This document shows, one piece after another, positions 56,045 through 64,000 of a stretch of DNA of 64,000 nucleotides (its first letter is position 1; each line of letters begins with the position of its first letter). The DNA lies in contig NC_015709.1 of the NCBI RefSeq assembly GCF_000218875.1, forward strand, positions 310,001 to 374,000. The letters run 5' to 3'. A model generated the notes under the pieces. It worked only from the letters and a program-made list of their open reading frames with translations, made no database searches and had not been told where the DNA came from. Position numbers and translations under genes: made by a program. The stretch comes from Zymomonas mobilis subsp. pomaceae ATCC 29192 (lineage in GTDB: Bacteria > Pseudomonadota > Alphaproteobacteria > Sphingomonadales > Sphingomonadaceae).

Positions 56045-57529
56045 TTATTTAGCCGCAGAATCTGAGGTTTTTTCTTCAGATTCTTTAGCTTCTTTTTCTT
56101 TCTTCTTGGAAGAAGCCTTTTTCGCCTTTGGTTTAGCTTTGGCATGATCGTGATCGTGATCGTGATCATGGTCATGATTATGCGCTTTGCCGATGCTATC
56201 GTCATCAGCTTCAATAGCGGCTTCTAACTCTTCCCGCGTAACAGCGCGATCGGTGATTTCTGCTTTTTCGAAAAGAAGATCTACGACTTTATCTTCATAA
56301 AGCGGTGCACGAAGCTGAGCTGCAGCCATAGGTTCTTGACGCAGATATTCCATGAAACGCTGACGGTCAGCCGGATTATAACGCTGTGCCGCCTGAGAAA
56401 TAAGCATATTCATTTCAGAAGACGTTACTTCTACGTTATTTTTTGTACCAATATCAGAAAGCGCTAAGCCTAAACGGACGCGACGTTCTGCAATAGCCCG
56501 ATAGTCAGGGCGTTCCTTTTCCATTTCAGCCAAGGCAGCTTCTGAATCTTCTTCATGGCTGGCGGCATGTTCTAACTGCTGCCAAATCTGATTGAATTCA
56601 GCTTCGACCATCTGGGATGGAACTTCAAAATTGTAACTATCGGCTAATTGATCGAGCAGTTTCCGCTTCATATGGGTGCGGGTCAGGCCGTTCAATTCCT
56701 GTTCGATCTGGCCTTTCATTAAATCGCGAAGCTGATCTAAACTTTCAAGACCTAAGGATTTAGCAAACTCATCATCTACTTTTGCTTCGTGAGGAATGCG
56801 AACATCGCTAGCCGTTACGTCAAATTCTGCGGCCTTACCTTTAAGATAAGGCACACTGTAATCTTCTGGGAAAGAAACTTTAAGAACGCGACTATCACCT
56901 TGTTTGATGCCGACAAGCTGGTCTTCAAAGCCAGGGATAAACTGACCTGCCCCAATTTCGACGCTCATATCCGAGCCGGTGCCGCCGTCAAAAGCTTCGC
57001 CATCGACTTTACCAACAAAGTCGATAACGACCAGATCACCTTTTTCAGCCGCATGGCCTTCTGGCGCATCATCAAAGCTTTTTTGCTGGGTAGCAAATTC
57101 TTGGATTTTCTCGTCGATGATAGCCGTTGAAGCCTCAACCGTAAGCCGTTCTAGCTTCAGGGCATCCAAAGAAATTTCAGGGATTTCAGGCAAAATTTCA
57201 AATTTTACCTTTAATTCTGCATCTTTACCCAGCTCATAGCCTTCTGCCAGTTCAATTTCTGGTTGCATGGCGGGTTTTACACCCTTTTCGCTCAAAAGCT
57301 GCTGAACGCCTTCTTGCAGGGCACCGTTAAGCGCATCCTGAGCAATAGAAGCACCATACATTTTTTGAACCAGTTTCGCTGGCACCTTACCCGGACGGAA
57401 GCCTGGCATATTTACGCGTGGGGCTGCATCCGCCACTTCTTTATCGATTCGCTTACGAATCTCATCTGCCGTAATGGTCAGCGTATAGTTCCGCTTTAGG
57501 CCTTCATTTAACGTTTCGACAGTTTGCAT
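56045..57529 (-). CDS. tig: Trigger factor with histidine-rich C-terminal extension
   Basis: Ribosome-bound chaperone and prolyl isomerase. The ribosome-binding signature GFRPGKVP is at residues 43-50; the FKBP-type PPIase domain spans ~150-245 (KGDLVVIDFVGKVDGEAFDGG); the C-terminal chaperone arms reach ~430. After that comes an extension of about 50 residues: a H-D alternating tract (H450 to about H462) and a K/E/A-rich tail. Usual trigger factors are 430-450 aa, so 494 is long. The tract may bind Ni or Zn as in SlyD tails; this is inference. ATG at 57529. Confidence 0.95.
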   Translation of the reverse strand: MQTVETLNEGLKRNYTLTITADEIRKRIDKEVADAAPRVNMPGFRPGKVPAKLVQKMYGASIAQDALNGALQEGVQQLLSEKGVKPAMQPEIELAEGYELGKDAELKVKFEILPEIPEISLDALKLERLTVEASTAIIDEKIQEFATQQKSFDDAPEGHAAEKGDLVVIDFVGKVDGEAFDGGTGSDMSVEIGAGQFIPGFEDQLVGIKQGDSRVLKVSFPEDYSVPYLKGKAAEFDVTASDVRIPHEAKVDDEFAKSLGLESLDQLRDLMKGQIEQELNGLTRTHMKRKLLDQLADSYNFEVPSQMVEAEFNQIWQQLEHAASHEEDSEAALAEMEKERPDYRAIAERRVRLGLALSDIGTKNNVEVTSSEMNMLISQAAQRYNPADRQRFMEYLRQEPMAAAQLRAPLYEDKVVDLLFEKAEITDRAVTREELEAAIEADDDSIGKAHNHDHDHDHDHDHAKAKPKAKKASSKKKEKEAKESEEKTSDSAAK

Positions 57530-57567
57530 TTCGTAACGAACCTTTATTTCTGAATTCTGCTAAAAGC

Positions 57568-57606
57568 CAAAAAATATTTGTGTCGAACTGACTCGACACA
57601 AATGTT
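57568..57606 (-). terminator. Intrinsic terminator of tRNA-Leu
   Basis: ATTTGTGTCGA (57576-57586) pairs with TCGACACAAAT (57593-57603), 11 bp with a 6-nt loop, followed on the minus strand by ATTTTTT. It lies 37 bp past the tRNA and 47 bp before tig, so tig has its own promoter in or after it. Confidence 0.85.
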
Positions 57607-57642
57607 GCTGTTTCCAGGATAAGATTCCTGAATAGAAAATGA

Positions 57643-57727
57643 TGGTGCGGGCGAAGGGACTTGAACCCCCACATCTTGCGATACTGGAACCTAAATCCAG
57701 CGCGTCTACCATTTCCGCCACGCCCGC
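57643..57727 (-). tRNA. tRNA-Leu (anticodon UAG)
   Basis: On the minus strand an 85-nt gene with acceptor GCGGGCG/CGCCCGC, discriminator A and encoded CCA. The anticodon arm CTGGA-TTTAGGT-TCCAG gives TAG, and a long variable arm fits class II tRNA-Leu. T arm GGTTCAAGTCC. Confidence 0.95.
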
Positions 57728-57875
57728 AAAGTTAAAATCTTTTGGCGAGGTCTATAACAATACTTTCCCTAAGAGCAAGCCCGACGTTGCTTTCTCTTAA
57801 AATATTCCTACCGATATAGCTTCAAGATTGATTAAAAGTAGCAGTTTCAAAAAAAAAATGCCATGAAAGCCGGTC

Positions 57876-58769
57876 ATGAGCAAGCTAATCACTATAAAAA
57901 ATAATTCGTTGGCGCTCGATATTTCGACATTAGGTGCCGAATTGCAGCGTATTGAGGATGCCAAGGGCCAGCAATGGCTATGGGATGGAAATCCTGCCAT
58001 CTGGAGTGGACATGCCCCATTTTTGTTCCCGATTGTTGGGACTTTAGTCAATAATCAATATCATTTAGGCGATAAAAGCTATGACCTTCCGCGTCATGGT
58101 TTCGCACGCCGTAAGGAATTTGATGTCATTATCTTGGAAACAGACCATGTTTGTTTTCAACTGAAAGACGATTCACAGACTCGTGCCGTTTATCCCTTCC
58201 CTTTCACGCTTGAAATTGATTATCGTCTTAAAGAGGCCAGCCTGATTATTGATGTTAAAGTAACCAATACGGGCGATTCTTCCATGCCTGCCAGTTTTGG
58301 TTTCCACCCTGCCTTACGTTGGCCGCTTCCCACCGGGGCAGATCGAAAAAACCATGTGGTTCTTTTTGAAAAAGCAGAAACGGGCAGCATTGCAGGTGTT
58401 GATGCAGAGGGCTTATTTACCGGCCCGAGGGAGAATCCTGTGCATGACCGAACCGTTATTTTAAAGGATGATCTTTTTAAAGAAGATGCCTTGATTTTTG
58501 ATAAAGTCGCCAGTCGAGCAGTTTGGATGGGTGCACCCGGTTATAAAGGGGCTGTGGTACGATTCCCTTTGATGCCCTCTCTTGCTTTATGGATGAAACC
58601 CGGCGCAAATTATCTCTGTATTGAGCCATGGCAAGGACATTCAGATCCGGTCGATTTCCAAGGTGATATTTTTCAAAAACCGGGAATTGTGACTATTGAA
58701 CCGGCTAAAGAGCGTCATTTTGGTATAGAAATAGAAATTAATGCTGATGAATCGGCGTTAGAAAAGTAA
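57876..58769 (+). CDS. Aldose 1-epimerase family protein (LacX-like mutarotase)
   Basis: A 297-aa beta-sandwich protein of the galactose mutarotase-like fold. Blocks LDISTLGAELQRIEDAKGQQWLWDG (in part), FLFPIVGTLVNNQY, LPRHGFARRKEF with the conserved H-G-F, FGFHPALRWPLP with the catalytic-type histidine, and YLCIEPWQGHSDP with the glutamate. This subset resembles LacX and is distinct from GalM. It probably interconverts sugar anomers; being next to sacA, glucose or fructose released from sucrose is a plausible substrate, which is inference. ATG at 57876; terminator downstream. Confidence 0.87.
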   Translation: MSKLITIKNNSLALDISTLGAELQRIEDAKGQQWLWDGNPAIWSGHAPFLFPIVGTLVNNQYHLGDKSYDLPRHGFARRKEFDVIILETDHVCFQLKDDSQTRAVYPFPFTLEIDYRLKEASLIIDVKVTNTGDSSMPASFGFHPALRWPLPTGADRKNHVVLFEKAETGSIAGVDAEGLFTGPRENPVHDRTVILKDDLFKEDALIFDKVASRAVWMGAPGYKGAVVRFPLMPSLALWMKPGANYLCIEPWQGHSDPVDFQGDIFQKPGIVTIEPAKERHFGIEIEINADESALEK

Positions 58770-58806
58770 ATTAGTTTTTACGCATTTTTGTAATCTAGAT
58801 GGGATC

Positions 58807-58850
58807 AGGCCATAGGTTATTTTTAACTTATGGCCTCATTCTTTTCTATT
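58807..58850. terminator. Terminator of the epimerase-like gene, possibly shared with tRNA-Gln
   Basis: AGGCCATAGGTTA (58807-58819) pairs with TAACTTATGGCCT (58824-58836), one G-U pair, 4-nt loop, then CATTCTTTTCTATTTT. It lies between the convergent epimerase-like gene and tRNA-Gln. Confidence 0.8.
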
Positions 58851-58863
58851 TTAAGAAGATATT

Positions 58864-58938
58864 TGGTTGGGGCGGCAGGATTCGAACCTGCGCATGACGG
58901 GATCAAAACCCGTTGCCTTACCGCTTGGCTACGCCCCA
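58864..58938 (-). tRNA. tRNA-Gln (anticodon UUG), copy 1
   Basis: On the minus strand a 75-nt gene from TGGGGCG to CGCCCCA-A-CCA. The anticodon arm ACGGG-TTTTGAT-CCCGT gives TTG. Identical to the copy at 60807-60881. An upstream promoter-like pair (CTTTTCAA, then TATAAG, 13-bp gap) at 59011-58983 is also shared with copy 2. Confidence 0.95.
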
Positions 58939-59156
58939 TCAGATAAATCAAGGATAAAATTTCTTTTGTTAAGAAGCGCTGTCTTATAGCGTTCAAAATT
59001 TATTTGAAAAGCCTTGATTATTAAAAAAATCGTTAGAAAGAATTTTTATTCTCTAAGAGAGAAAATAGATTTTCTCGTAATTCTATTTAAGATGATCTAA
59101 CTTCCAATAAAATTAATTTTTTGTTTTAAAAATCTCTAATTTTTGGGAGTTTTTGT

Positions 59157-60695
59157 GTGACGCAGCTTATTTCTTATGATCAACGTTTGATAAAAGCGAA
59201 TGAAACACAGAAAAAAGGCAGCGTCACGGCTTTATCTTCTCGGTGGTATCCCGGCTATCATTTGGCGCCTCTTACAGGGTGGATGAATGATCCTAATGGT
59301 GTAATTTTTTTTAAAGGGGAATATCATGTCTTTTATCAATATTATCCCTTCGCACCTGTCTGGGGCCCTATGCATTGGGGACATGCTAAAAGTTCTGACC
59401 TTATCCATTGGGAAACCTTGCCCATCGCCTTAGCGCCTGGTGATGCGTATGATAAGGATGGATGTTTTTCAGGCTGTGCTATCGATGATAACGGGACATT
59501 AACCCTAATTTATACAGGGCACATTATAACCAACAAGCCTCATGAACCAGAAACTATTCGTCAAGTGCAATGTATCGCTACAAGCCAAGATGGCATCCAC
59601 TTTGAAAAACACGGTATTGTACTTTCGGAGCCACCCGAAAAGGTTATCTGTCATTTTCGTGATCCCCGTGTGTGGCAAGAAAAGGATCACTGGTTTCTAA
59701 TCATTGGTTATCGTACTGATGATGATCATCACCAAGGGACAGGGCATGTTGCTCTTTATAGTAGTAAAAACTTAAGGGATTGGAGCTTTTCAGGCACGCT
59801 TCTGTCTGATGATTCAAGATTACCGGCGGGTATGCGTTCTTATATGTGGGAATGTCCTGATTTCTTTCCATTAAATGGCCATCATATTTTGATGTTCTCA
59901 CCACAAGGTTTAGAACCGCAAGGCTATCAAAACCGTAATTTATATCAAAACGGCTATATTGTTGGATCATGGGTAGAAAATCAATTTAAGCCCCAAACTT
60001 TTTTTACCGAACTAGACTATGGTCATGATTTTTATGCCGCACAACGCTTTGAAGACGGAAAAGATCGGCAAATTTTGATCGCATGGTTTGATATGTGGGA
60101 AAGTAATAAACCAAGCCAAAGGGATGGTTGGGCCGGTAGTATGACTTTACCACGAGAATTACAGCTTGTTGATAACCACATTCTTATGACTCCCGTAAAA
60201 GAGATCGAAAATTTAAGAATATCTGAAAAAACGCATGCAATAACCACGCTTAACAATGAAAAACATCATTTTCGGCTTAATTCTCCCTTACAAGAAATCG
60301 AACTTATTATTGACCTTAGAAAAAGCAATGCCGCTCAAGCCGGATTAGCGCTTAGAACCAATAATCAGGGGCAGGAAACTGTAATTTATATTGATCAAAG
60401 TCAAAAGCGTATCGTTCTAGACCGGAATCGTTCCGGTCAGAATCTCCAAGGAATACGAAGCTGCCCGCTACCAGAGACGAATAAACTGACGCTTCGCATT
60501 TTTTTAGACCGCTCTTCGGTGGAAATTTTTGTAGGTGATGATACTTATTCTGGTCGATACACAATAAGCAGCCGGATATTCCCCGAAAAAGACAGTATGG
60601 GAGCCTCTCTTTTTGCTATCGAAGGCAAAATGATAATCGATTCTTTTAAAAGTTGGGTTTTACAAGACGCTAATGCTCTATATTATCACCCATAA
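59157..60695 (+). CDS. sacA: Intracellular sucrase/invertase, glycoside hydrolase family 32
   Basis: Hydrolyses sucrose (beta-fructofuranoside) to glucose and fructose in the cytoplasm; there is no signal peptide. GH32 residues: nucleophile D45 in GWMNDPNG, transition-state stabiliser D169 in RDPRVW, acid/base E232 in WECPDFF. N-terminal five-bladed propeller and C-terminal beta-sandwich (~370-510, including LRIFLDRSSVEIFVGDD). Start GTG 59157 with GGGAG 7 nt upstream gives 512 aa, the size reported for Zymomonas SacA/InvA. No transporter or regulator is adjacent; the gene is monocistronic between two tRNA-Gln copies. Confidence 0.95.
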   Translation: MTQLISYDQRLIKANETQKKGSVTALSSRWYPGYHLAPLTGWMNDPNGVIFFKGEYHVFYQYYPFAPVWGPMHWGHAKSSDLIHWETLPIALAPGDAYDKDGCFSGCAIDDNGTLTLIYTGHIITNKPHEPETIRQVQCIATSQDGIHFEKHGIVLSEPPEKVICHFRDPRVWQEKDHWFLIIGYRTDDDHHQGTGHVALYSSKNLRDWSFSGTLLSDDSRLPAGMRSYMWECPDFFPLNGHHILMFSPQGLEPQGYQNRNLYQNGYIVGSWVENQFKPQTFFTELDYGHDFYAAQRFEDGKDRQILIAWFDMWESNKPSQRDGWAGSMTLPRELQLVDNHILMTPVKEIENLRISEKTHAITTLNNEKHHFRLNSPLQEIELIIDLRKSNAAQAGLALRTNNQGQETVIYIDQSQKRIVLDRNRSGQNLQGIRSCPLPETNKLTLRIFLDRSSVEIFVGDDTYSGRYTISSRIFPEKDSMGASLFAIEGKMIIDSFKSWVLQDANALYYHP

Positions 60696-60806
60696 AGAGA
60701 TCACTTGAGTGAAGTTATTTCAGATTTTGGGTTTGCTTGCGGGGTGGACCCTCTTTTTATTTCTCAAGAGAGCTAATTTAAAAACCACAAAAAAAATTGA
60801 AGAAAA
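60696..60806. other. Spacer between sacA and tRNA-Gln copy 2
   Basis: No gene. It holds a weak GGGT...ACCC stem followed by TCTTTTTA (about 60727-60760) that might end sacA transcription, and a CTTGAG/CTCAAG pair further apart. Neither is convincing. Confidence 0.3.
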
Positions 60807-60881
60807 TGGTTGGGGCGGCAGGATTCGAACCTGCGCATGACGGGATCAAAACCCGTTGCCTTACCGCTTGGCTACGCCCCA
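60807..60881 (-). tRNA. tRNA-Gln (anticodon UUG), copy 2
   Basis: 75 nt on the minus strand, identical to the copy at 58864-58938, with encoded CCA. It too has the CTTTTCAA and TATAAG elements upstream (60938-60910), with the same internal spacing but 16 bp closer to the tRNA. Confidence 0.95.
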
Positions 60882-61005
60882 ATATCTACTGAACAGCAGA
60901 ACGGTTTTCCTTATAACAATAGAAATCAGCTTGAAAAGCCTTGATTTTTAAAAATTTTCTTTCCAGCCTAAAAAATGTCCCTTCAAGGGCAAAGGACCCT
61001 TTATT

Positions 61006-62007
61006 ATGGCTATCCTCATTACAGGTGTTGCAGGTTTTATTGGTAGCTATACCGCGAAAGCCCTTTTGGAAAAGGGAAAAAAGGTTATCGGCATTGATAA
61101 CCTCAATAATTATTATGATCCTGCCTTAAAAAAAGCACGACTTTTACAGCTGGATAAAATTACCTCTGGCTCCTTTCAATTTTACAAAGCTGATTTTTCA
61201 GAAGCACAACGACTAAATGAAATCTTGAAAGAGCATGATTTTGACCAGATCATTCATTTCGGCGCACAAGCTGGCGTCCGCTATTCTCTTATTAATCCAA
61301 AAGCCTATGGTGAATCCAATTTAATGGGGCATCTCAATATATTGGAATTAGCGCGACATCGAGCTATTGCCCATATGGTTTATGCTTCATCCTCTTCTGT
61401 TTATGGCAACCGTTCTTTGTTACCGTTTAAAGTAGAAAGCCAGCCAGACTATCCAGTTTCTCTTTATGCTGCAACGAAGCGGGCTGGCGAGATGATGAGC
61501 GAAAGCTATGCCTATCTTTATCGAATGCCCCTTACCGGATTACGATTTTTTACGGTTTATGGGCCATGGGGACGACCTGATATGGCCATGTGGATTTTCA
61601 CTCAGAGTATTTTAAATCACCAGCCCATTATGCTTTTCAATCACGGTGATATGCAGCGTGATTTTACTTATATTGATGATATTGTTTCAGGTGTTTTAGG
61701 TGTTTTAGCGCATCCACCGGTTGATGATGGCAAAGAAAAAGCCGGCGGCAGTATCAATCCCCATTCTCTCTATAATATTGGGAATAATCGTCCTGAAAAG
61801 CTCCAAGATATGGTCAAATTGCTTGAACAAGCCTGTCAACGTAAGGCAATTAAAGAATTAAGACCCATGCAGGCGGGTGATGTCTATGCTACTTATGCAG
61901 ATATTACAGCGATCAAGCAGGATATTGGTTTTGAACCACAAACCTCTCTTAAAGACGGTATTCCGCGTTTTGTTGAATGGTTCTGTCATTACCATGATAG
62001 GATATAG
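61006..62007 (+). CDS. NAD-dependent nucleotide-sugar epimerase (UDP-glucuronate 4-epimerase-like)
   Basis: Short-chain dehydrogenase of the extended type, 333 aa. NAD-binding GVAGFIGS at residues 7-14, the serine of ASSSSVYG and Y-x-x-x-K in SLYAATKRAGE, and FTVYGPWGRPDMAMWIF, the block typical of UDP-glucuronic acid epimerases (GAE/Cap1J-like). Likely makes UDP-galacturonate or a similar precursor for surface polysaccharide. No other polysaccharide gene is adjacent. ATG at 61006. Confidence 0.88.
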   Translation: MAILITGVAGFIGSYTAKALLEKGKKVIGIDNLNNYYDPALKKARLLQLDKITSGSFQFYKADFSEAQRLNEILKEHDFDQIIHFGAQAGVRYSLINPKAYGESNLMGHLNILELARHRAIAHMVYASSSSVYGNRSLLPFKVESQPDYPVSLYAATKRAGEMMSESYAYLYRMPLTGLRFFTVYGPWGRPDMAMWIFTQSILNHQPIMLFNHGDMQRDFTYIDDIVSGVLGVLAHPPVDDGKEKAGGSINPHSLYNIGNNRPEKLQDMVKLLEQACQRKAIKELRPMQAGDVYATYADITAIKQDIGFEPQTSLKDGIPRFVEWFCHYHDRI

Positions 62008-62165
62008 TAGAATATTTTACCGATAAAAAATTTATAAAAATCCTTAAAAAAGATGAATCGTAAGAAGTTATCCTTTAATAATGAAAGAAAAAATAGCTTC
62101 CCTTAATTTTTTGCTCAATTTTTTTTAATTAAATATTTTTATATTATTAAGAAGGCCCTTTATCG
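62008..62165. other. AT-rich spacer upstream of the MarR-guaD pair
   Basis: No gene. T- and A-rich DNA likely holding the promoter of the marR-guaD unit; no symmetric MarR-type site was clear. Confidence 0.3.
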
Positions 62166-62666
62166 ATGAAGGATTCTTTTTCATCACCAGCCGATTCCCT
62201 TTTATTCCTGCGTGAAGCGGAAATAAGACGGGGTATTGAACTACTTTATTTTGGTTATAGTTCTGCTTTTAGGGCTATCGACAATTTATTAGAAGAAAAT
62301 ACGTTAGGCCAAGCCCATTATCGTGCGCTTTATTTTATGGCTAGAAAACCTGATCTTTCCGTAAGTGAACTATTACGCTTACTGAATATAACTAAACAAT
62401 CCTTGGGACGGGTTATTCACGAATTATCAGAACGCCATTTAGTGACAGTCCGACAGGGTGAGCAGGATCGGCGATGTCGCTTATTGAAATTAACCCAAGC
62501 CGGTATCGCGTTAGAAGCTAATCTATTTAGCAAAATTCAGAAAAAAATGGCGAAAGCCTATGCCGAATCTGGCCCAAATGCAGTGACAGGATTTTGGAAC
62601 GTCTTGGAAAATCTATTATCGGTTGAGATCAGAGATGCTGTCCTTGCGCTTCGCACCTATGATTGA
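62166..62666 (+). CDS. MarR-family transcriptional regulator
   Basis: A 166-aa winged-helix regulator. The DNA-binding part is HYRALYFMARKPDLSVSELLRLLNITKQSLGRVIHEL (in blocks, residues ~55-95), followed by the wing VRQGEQDRRCRLLKLTQAG with the D-R-R-x-R/C tip. The ligand is unknown. Located 18 bp upstream of guaD on the same strand, it may control purine catabolism or itself; this is inference from position. Confidence 0.87.
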   Translation: MKDSFSSPADSLLFLREAEIRRGIELLYFGYSSAFRAIDNLLEENTLGQAHYRALYFMARKPDLSVSELLRLLNITKQSLGRVIHELSERHLVTVRQGEQDRRCRLLKLTQAGIALEANLFSKIQKKMAKAYAESGPNAVTGFWNVLENLLSVEIRDAVLALRTYD

Positions 62667-62684
62667 AATATAAGGAAATAGAAA

Positions 62685-63986
62685 ATGCGGCGTGGTTTTC
62701 GGGGTGAACTTCTTTCATTAAATGATGATCCTTCTTTTGTCGGATCAAAAGCGATTAATCATCAAGAAGATGGTATTATTGTTATTGAAAAAGGCATTAT
62801 TATTGCACGCGGCTCTACAGAAAAAATAACCTCAGACTTTCCTGACCTTCCGGTAACCCATTTTCCCAATCATCTGATAATGCCCGGTTTTATTGACAGC
62901 CATATCCATTATTCTCAGGTCGATTGTATCGCTTCTGGCGGTGAAACTTTACTGGGATGGCTTGAAAAAAAAGTTTTTCCTATTGAAGCGCAATTTCAAG
63001 ACAAAAGCTATGCGCTTACAACGGCAGAATTTTTTTTAAACGAATGTTTGCGTAACGGGACAACGACAGCTTTGGTTTTTGCTGGATCACAACCCCAGTC
63101 GGTAGAAGCACTCTATGAAAGCGCTTTTAAAGCGGACATGCGGATTATTGTCGGCAAAGTATTAATGGATTTAGGTCCCGAAAATCTTGCAGATACCACC
63201 GAAGGCGGATTATTAGACAGTAAAACTTTAATTCAGCACTGGCAGGGCCATGGGCGTTTAAATTATGCTGTAACACCCCGCTTCGCCTTAACCTCTTCCT
63301 CGGAACAATTGGCCGGAGCAGGCCAAATATTAAATGAATATCCCGATATAATTATGCAGACCCATTTGGCGGAAACTAAAGCCGAATGTGCGGCCGTCAA
63401 AGAACGTTTTCCAAAAGCCCGTGATTATTTAGAAGTTTATGAACATTTCGGTCTTGTAACCGACAGAAGTGTTTTTGCCCATTGCCTTTACCTGACAGAT
63501 TCAGCTTTTGAACGCTTGTCTAACGCCGGTGCAGGCATTGCTTTTTGCCCTACTTCTAATTTATTTTTAGGCTCGGGTTTATTTAACTTTATGGAAGCCC
63601 AACGGCACTCGGTTAAAATAGGCCTTGGCAGCGATATAGGCGCAGGGACAAGTTTTTCGTTATTAGCCACCATGGGCGAAGCCTATAAGGTATGTCGTTT
63701 GCAAGGTTATAACCTTGACCCTTTTCATGCGCTTTATCTGGCGACATTAGGAGGGGCCCGTTTATTAAGGCTCGATCGTTATATCGGCGCCTTAACGGTG
63801 GGACAGGAAGCTGATTTCATCGTGATTGATCCCGCAGCAACCCCCTTATTAGCAAGGCGAACGGCTGATGCGTCATTAGCAGAAAAGCTTTTTGCCTTAC
63901 AAATAATGGGGGATGATAGGGTCATTGCGGCCAGCTATATAAAAGGTAAGCCATTATGGGAAAAACCGGCTATGCGCCCATCCTGA
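62685..63986 (+). CDS. guaD: Guanine deaminase
   Basis: Zinc amidohydrolase converting guanine to xanthine, 433 aa. Metal and substrate blocks: PGFIDSHIHYSQ (H-x-H), the guanine-contact TPRFALTSS, MQTHLAETKAEC, FAHCLYLTD and the aspartate in GLGSDIGAGTSFS. ATG 62685 with AAGGA upstream. Complete in the window, ending 14 bp before its edge. Together with the AzgA-type permease and adenine deaminase near 37-40 kb it shows a purine-base salvage capacity. Confidence 0.94.
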   Translation: MRRGFRGELLSLNDDPSFVGSKAINHQEDGIIVIEKGIIIARGSTEKITSDFPDLPVTHFPNHLIMPGFIDSHIHYSQVDCIASGGETLLGWLEKKVFPIEAQFQDKSYALTTAEFFLNECLRNGTTTALVFAGSQPQSVEALYESAFKADMRIIVGKVLMDLGPENLADTTEGGLLDSKTLIQHWQGHGRLNYAVTPRFALTSSSEQLAGAGQILNEYPDIIMQTHLAETKAECAAVKERFPKARDYLEVYEHFGLVTDRSVFAHCLYLTDSAFERLSNAGAGIAFCPTSNLFLGSGLFNFMEAQRHSVKIGLGSDIGAGTSFSLLATMGEAYKVCRLQGYNLDPFHALYLATLGGARLLRLDRYIGALTVGQEADFIVIDPAATPLLARRTADASLAEKLFALQIMGDDRVIAASYIKGKPLWEKPAMRPS

Positions 63987-64000
63987 TTCCAAGATTATTC

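Noticed and set aside
56140..56185. Short tandem GATCRT repeats as a possible CRISPR-like or regulatory array
   Set aside because: The units are 6 bp, uninterrupted and in frame with the histidine-rich tail of trigger factor; they are coding repeats.
58770..61005. Genomic island with integrase next to the tRNA-Gln genes
   Set aside because: No integrase, transposase or phage gene lies near either tRNA; only the tRNA duplication around sacA is supported.

Overview
The window looks like chromosome of an alphaproteobacterium of the sphingomonad group, almost certainly Zymomonas mobilis. Evidence: a 208-residue KDPG aldolase (Entner-Doudoroff pathway), a 512-residue GTG-started intracellular GH32 sucrase, hopanoid side-chain genes hpnI/J/K/L, a CcrM methylase, a bc1 operon, and an aldo/keto reductase in the gene neighbourhood where I recall ZM4's broad-substrate AKR. 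The species call rests on gene content and remembered gene order, not on a database match. Nearly all of the window is ordinary, densely packed housekeeping chromosome. I see no prophage, CRISPR array or integrative element; the only mobile element is one 841-bp IS5-type insertion.

Layout. 1-5.2 kb (mostly minus): ccrM (cut by the window edge), rnhB, thiD, glmM, a POT peptide transporter. 5.4-13 kb: nitroreductase; metE behind a cobalamin riboswitch; Sua5/TsaC; msrA; a mscS-eda pair with an IS element inserted 28 bp upstream. 13.4-17.6 kb: small secreted and stress genes (LEA-like protein, S10 carboxypeptidase, Hsp20, two YdcH-type peptides, DksA). 17.9-27.1 kb (plus): serS-surE-nlpD, then a peptide-type ABC importer compressed into three polypeptides, then dnaN. 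27.1-30.5 kb: btuB under a second cobalamin riboswitch, with btuF on the other side. 30.7-40.2 kb: aldo/keto reductase, tRNA-Gly, hpnL, and a long minus-strand run of purine permease, NUP protein, adenine deaminase, hpnI, hpnJ and hpnK. 40.5-45.5 kb: a NodT-EmrA-EmrB efflux operon with a divergent TetR regulator. 45.6-52.9 kb: nagA, cytochrome c, mtgA, the bc1 operon, trmL-hemF, a GNAT. 52.9-57.7 kb (minus): clpX, clpP, a GT2, tig, tRNA-Leu. 57.9-64 kb: aldose epimerase-like gene, sacA between two identical tRNA-Gln genes, a sugar-nucleotide epimerase, a MarR regulator and guaD.

How genes may work together. metE and btuB both carry B12 riboswitches, so B12 supply controls both B12 uptake and the B12-independent methionine synthase. 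The purine genes next to hpnIJK fit a need to recycle the adenine set free when adenosylhopane is converted to ribosylhopane by HpnG (not in this window). The most unusual coding feature is a solute-binding protein fused to its own permease, apparently started at an AUU codon, followed by a second permease and a double-ATPase protein.
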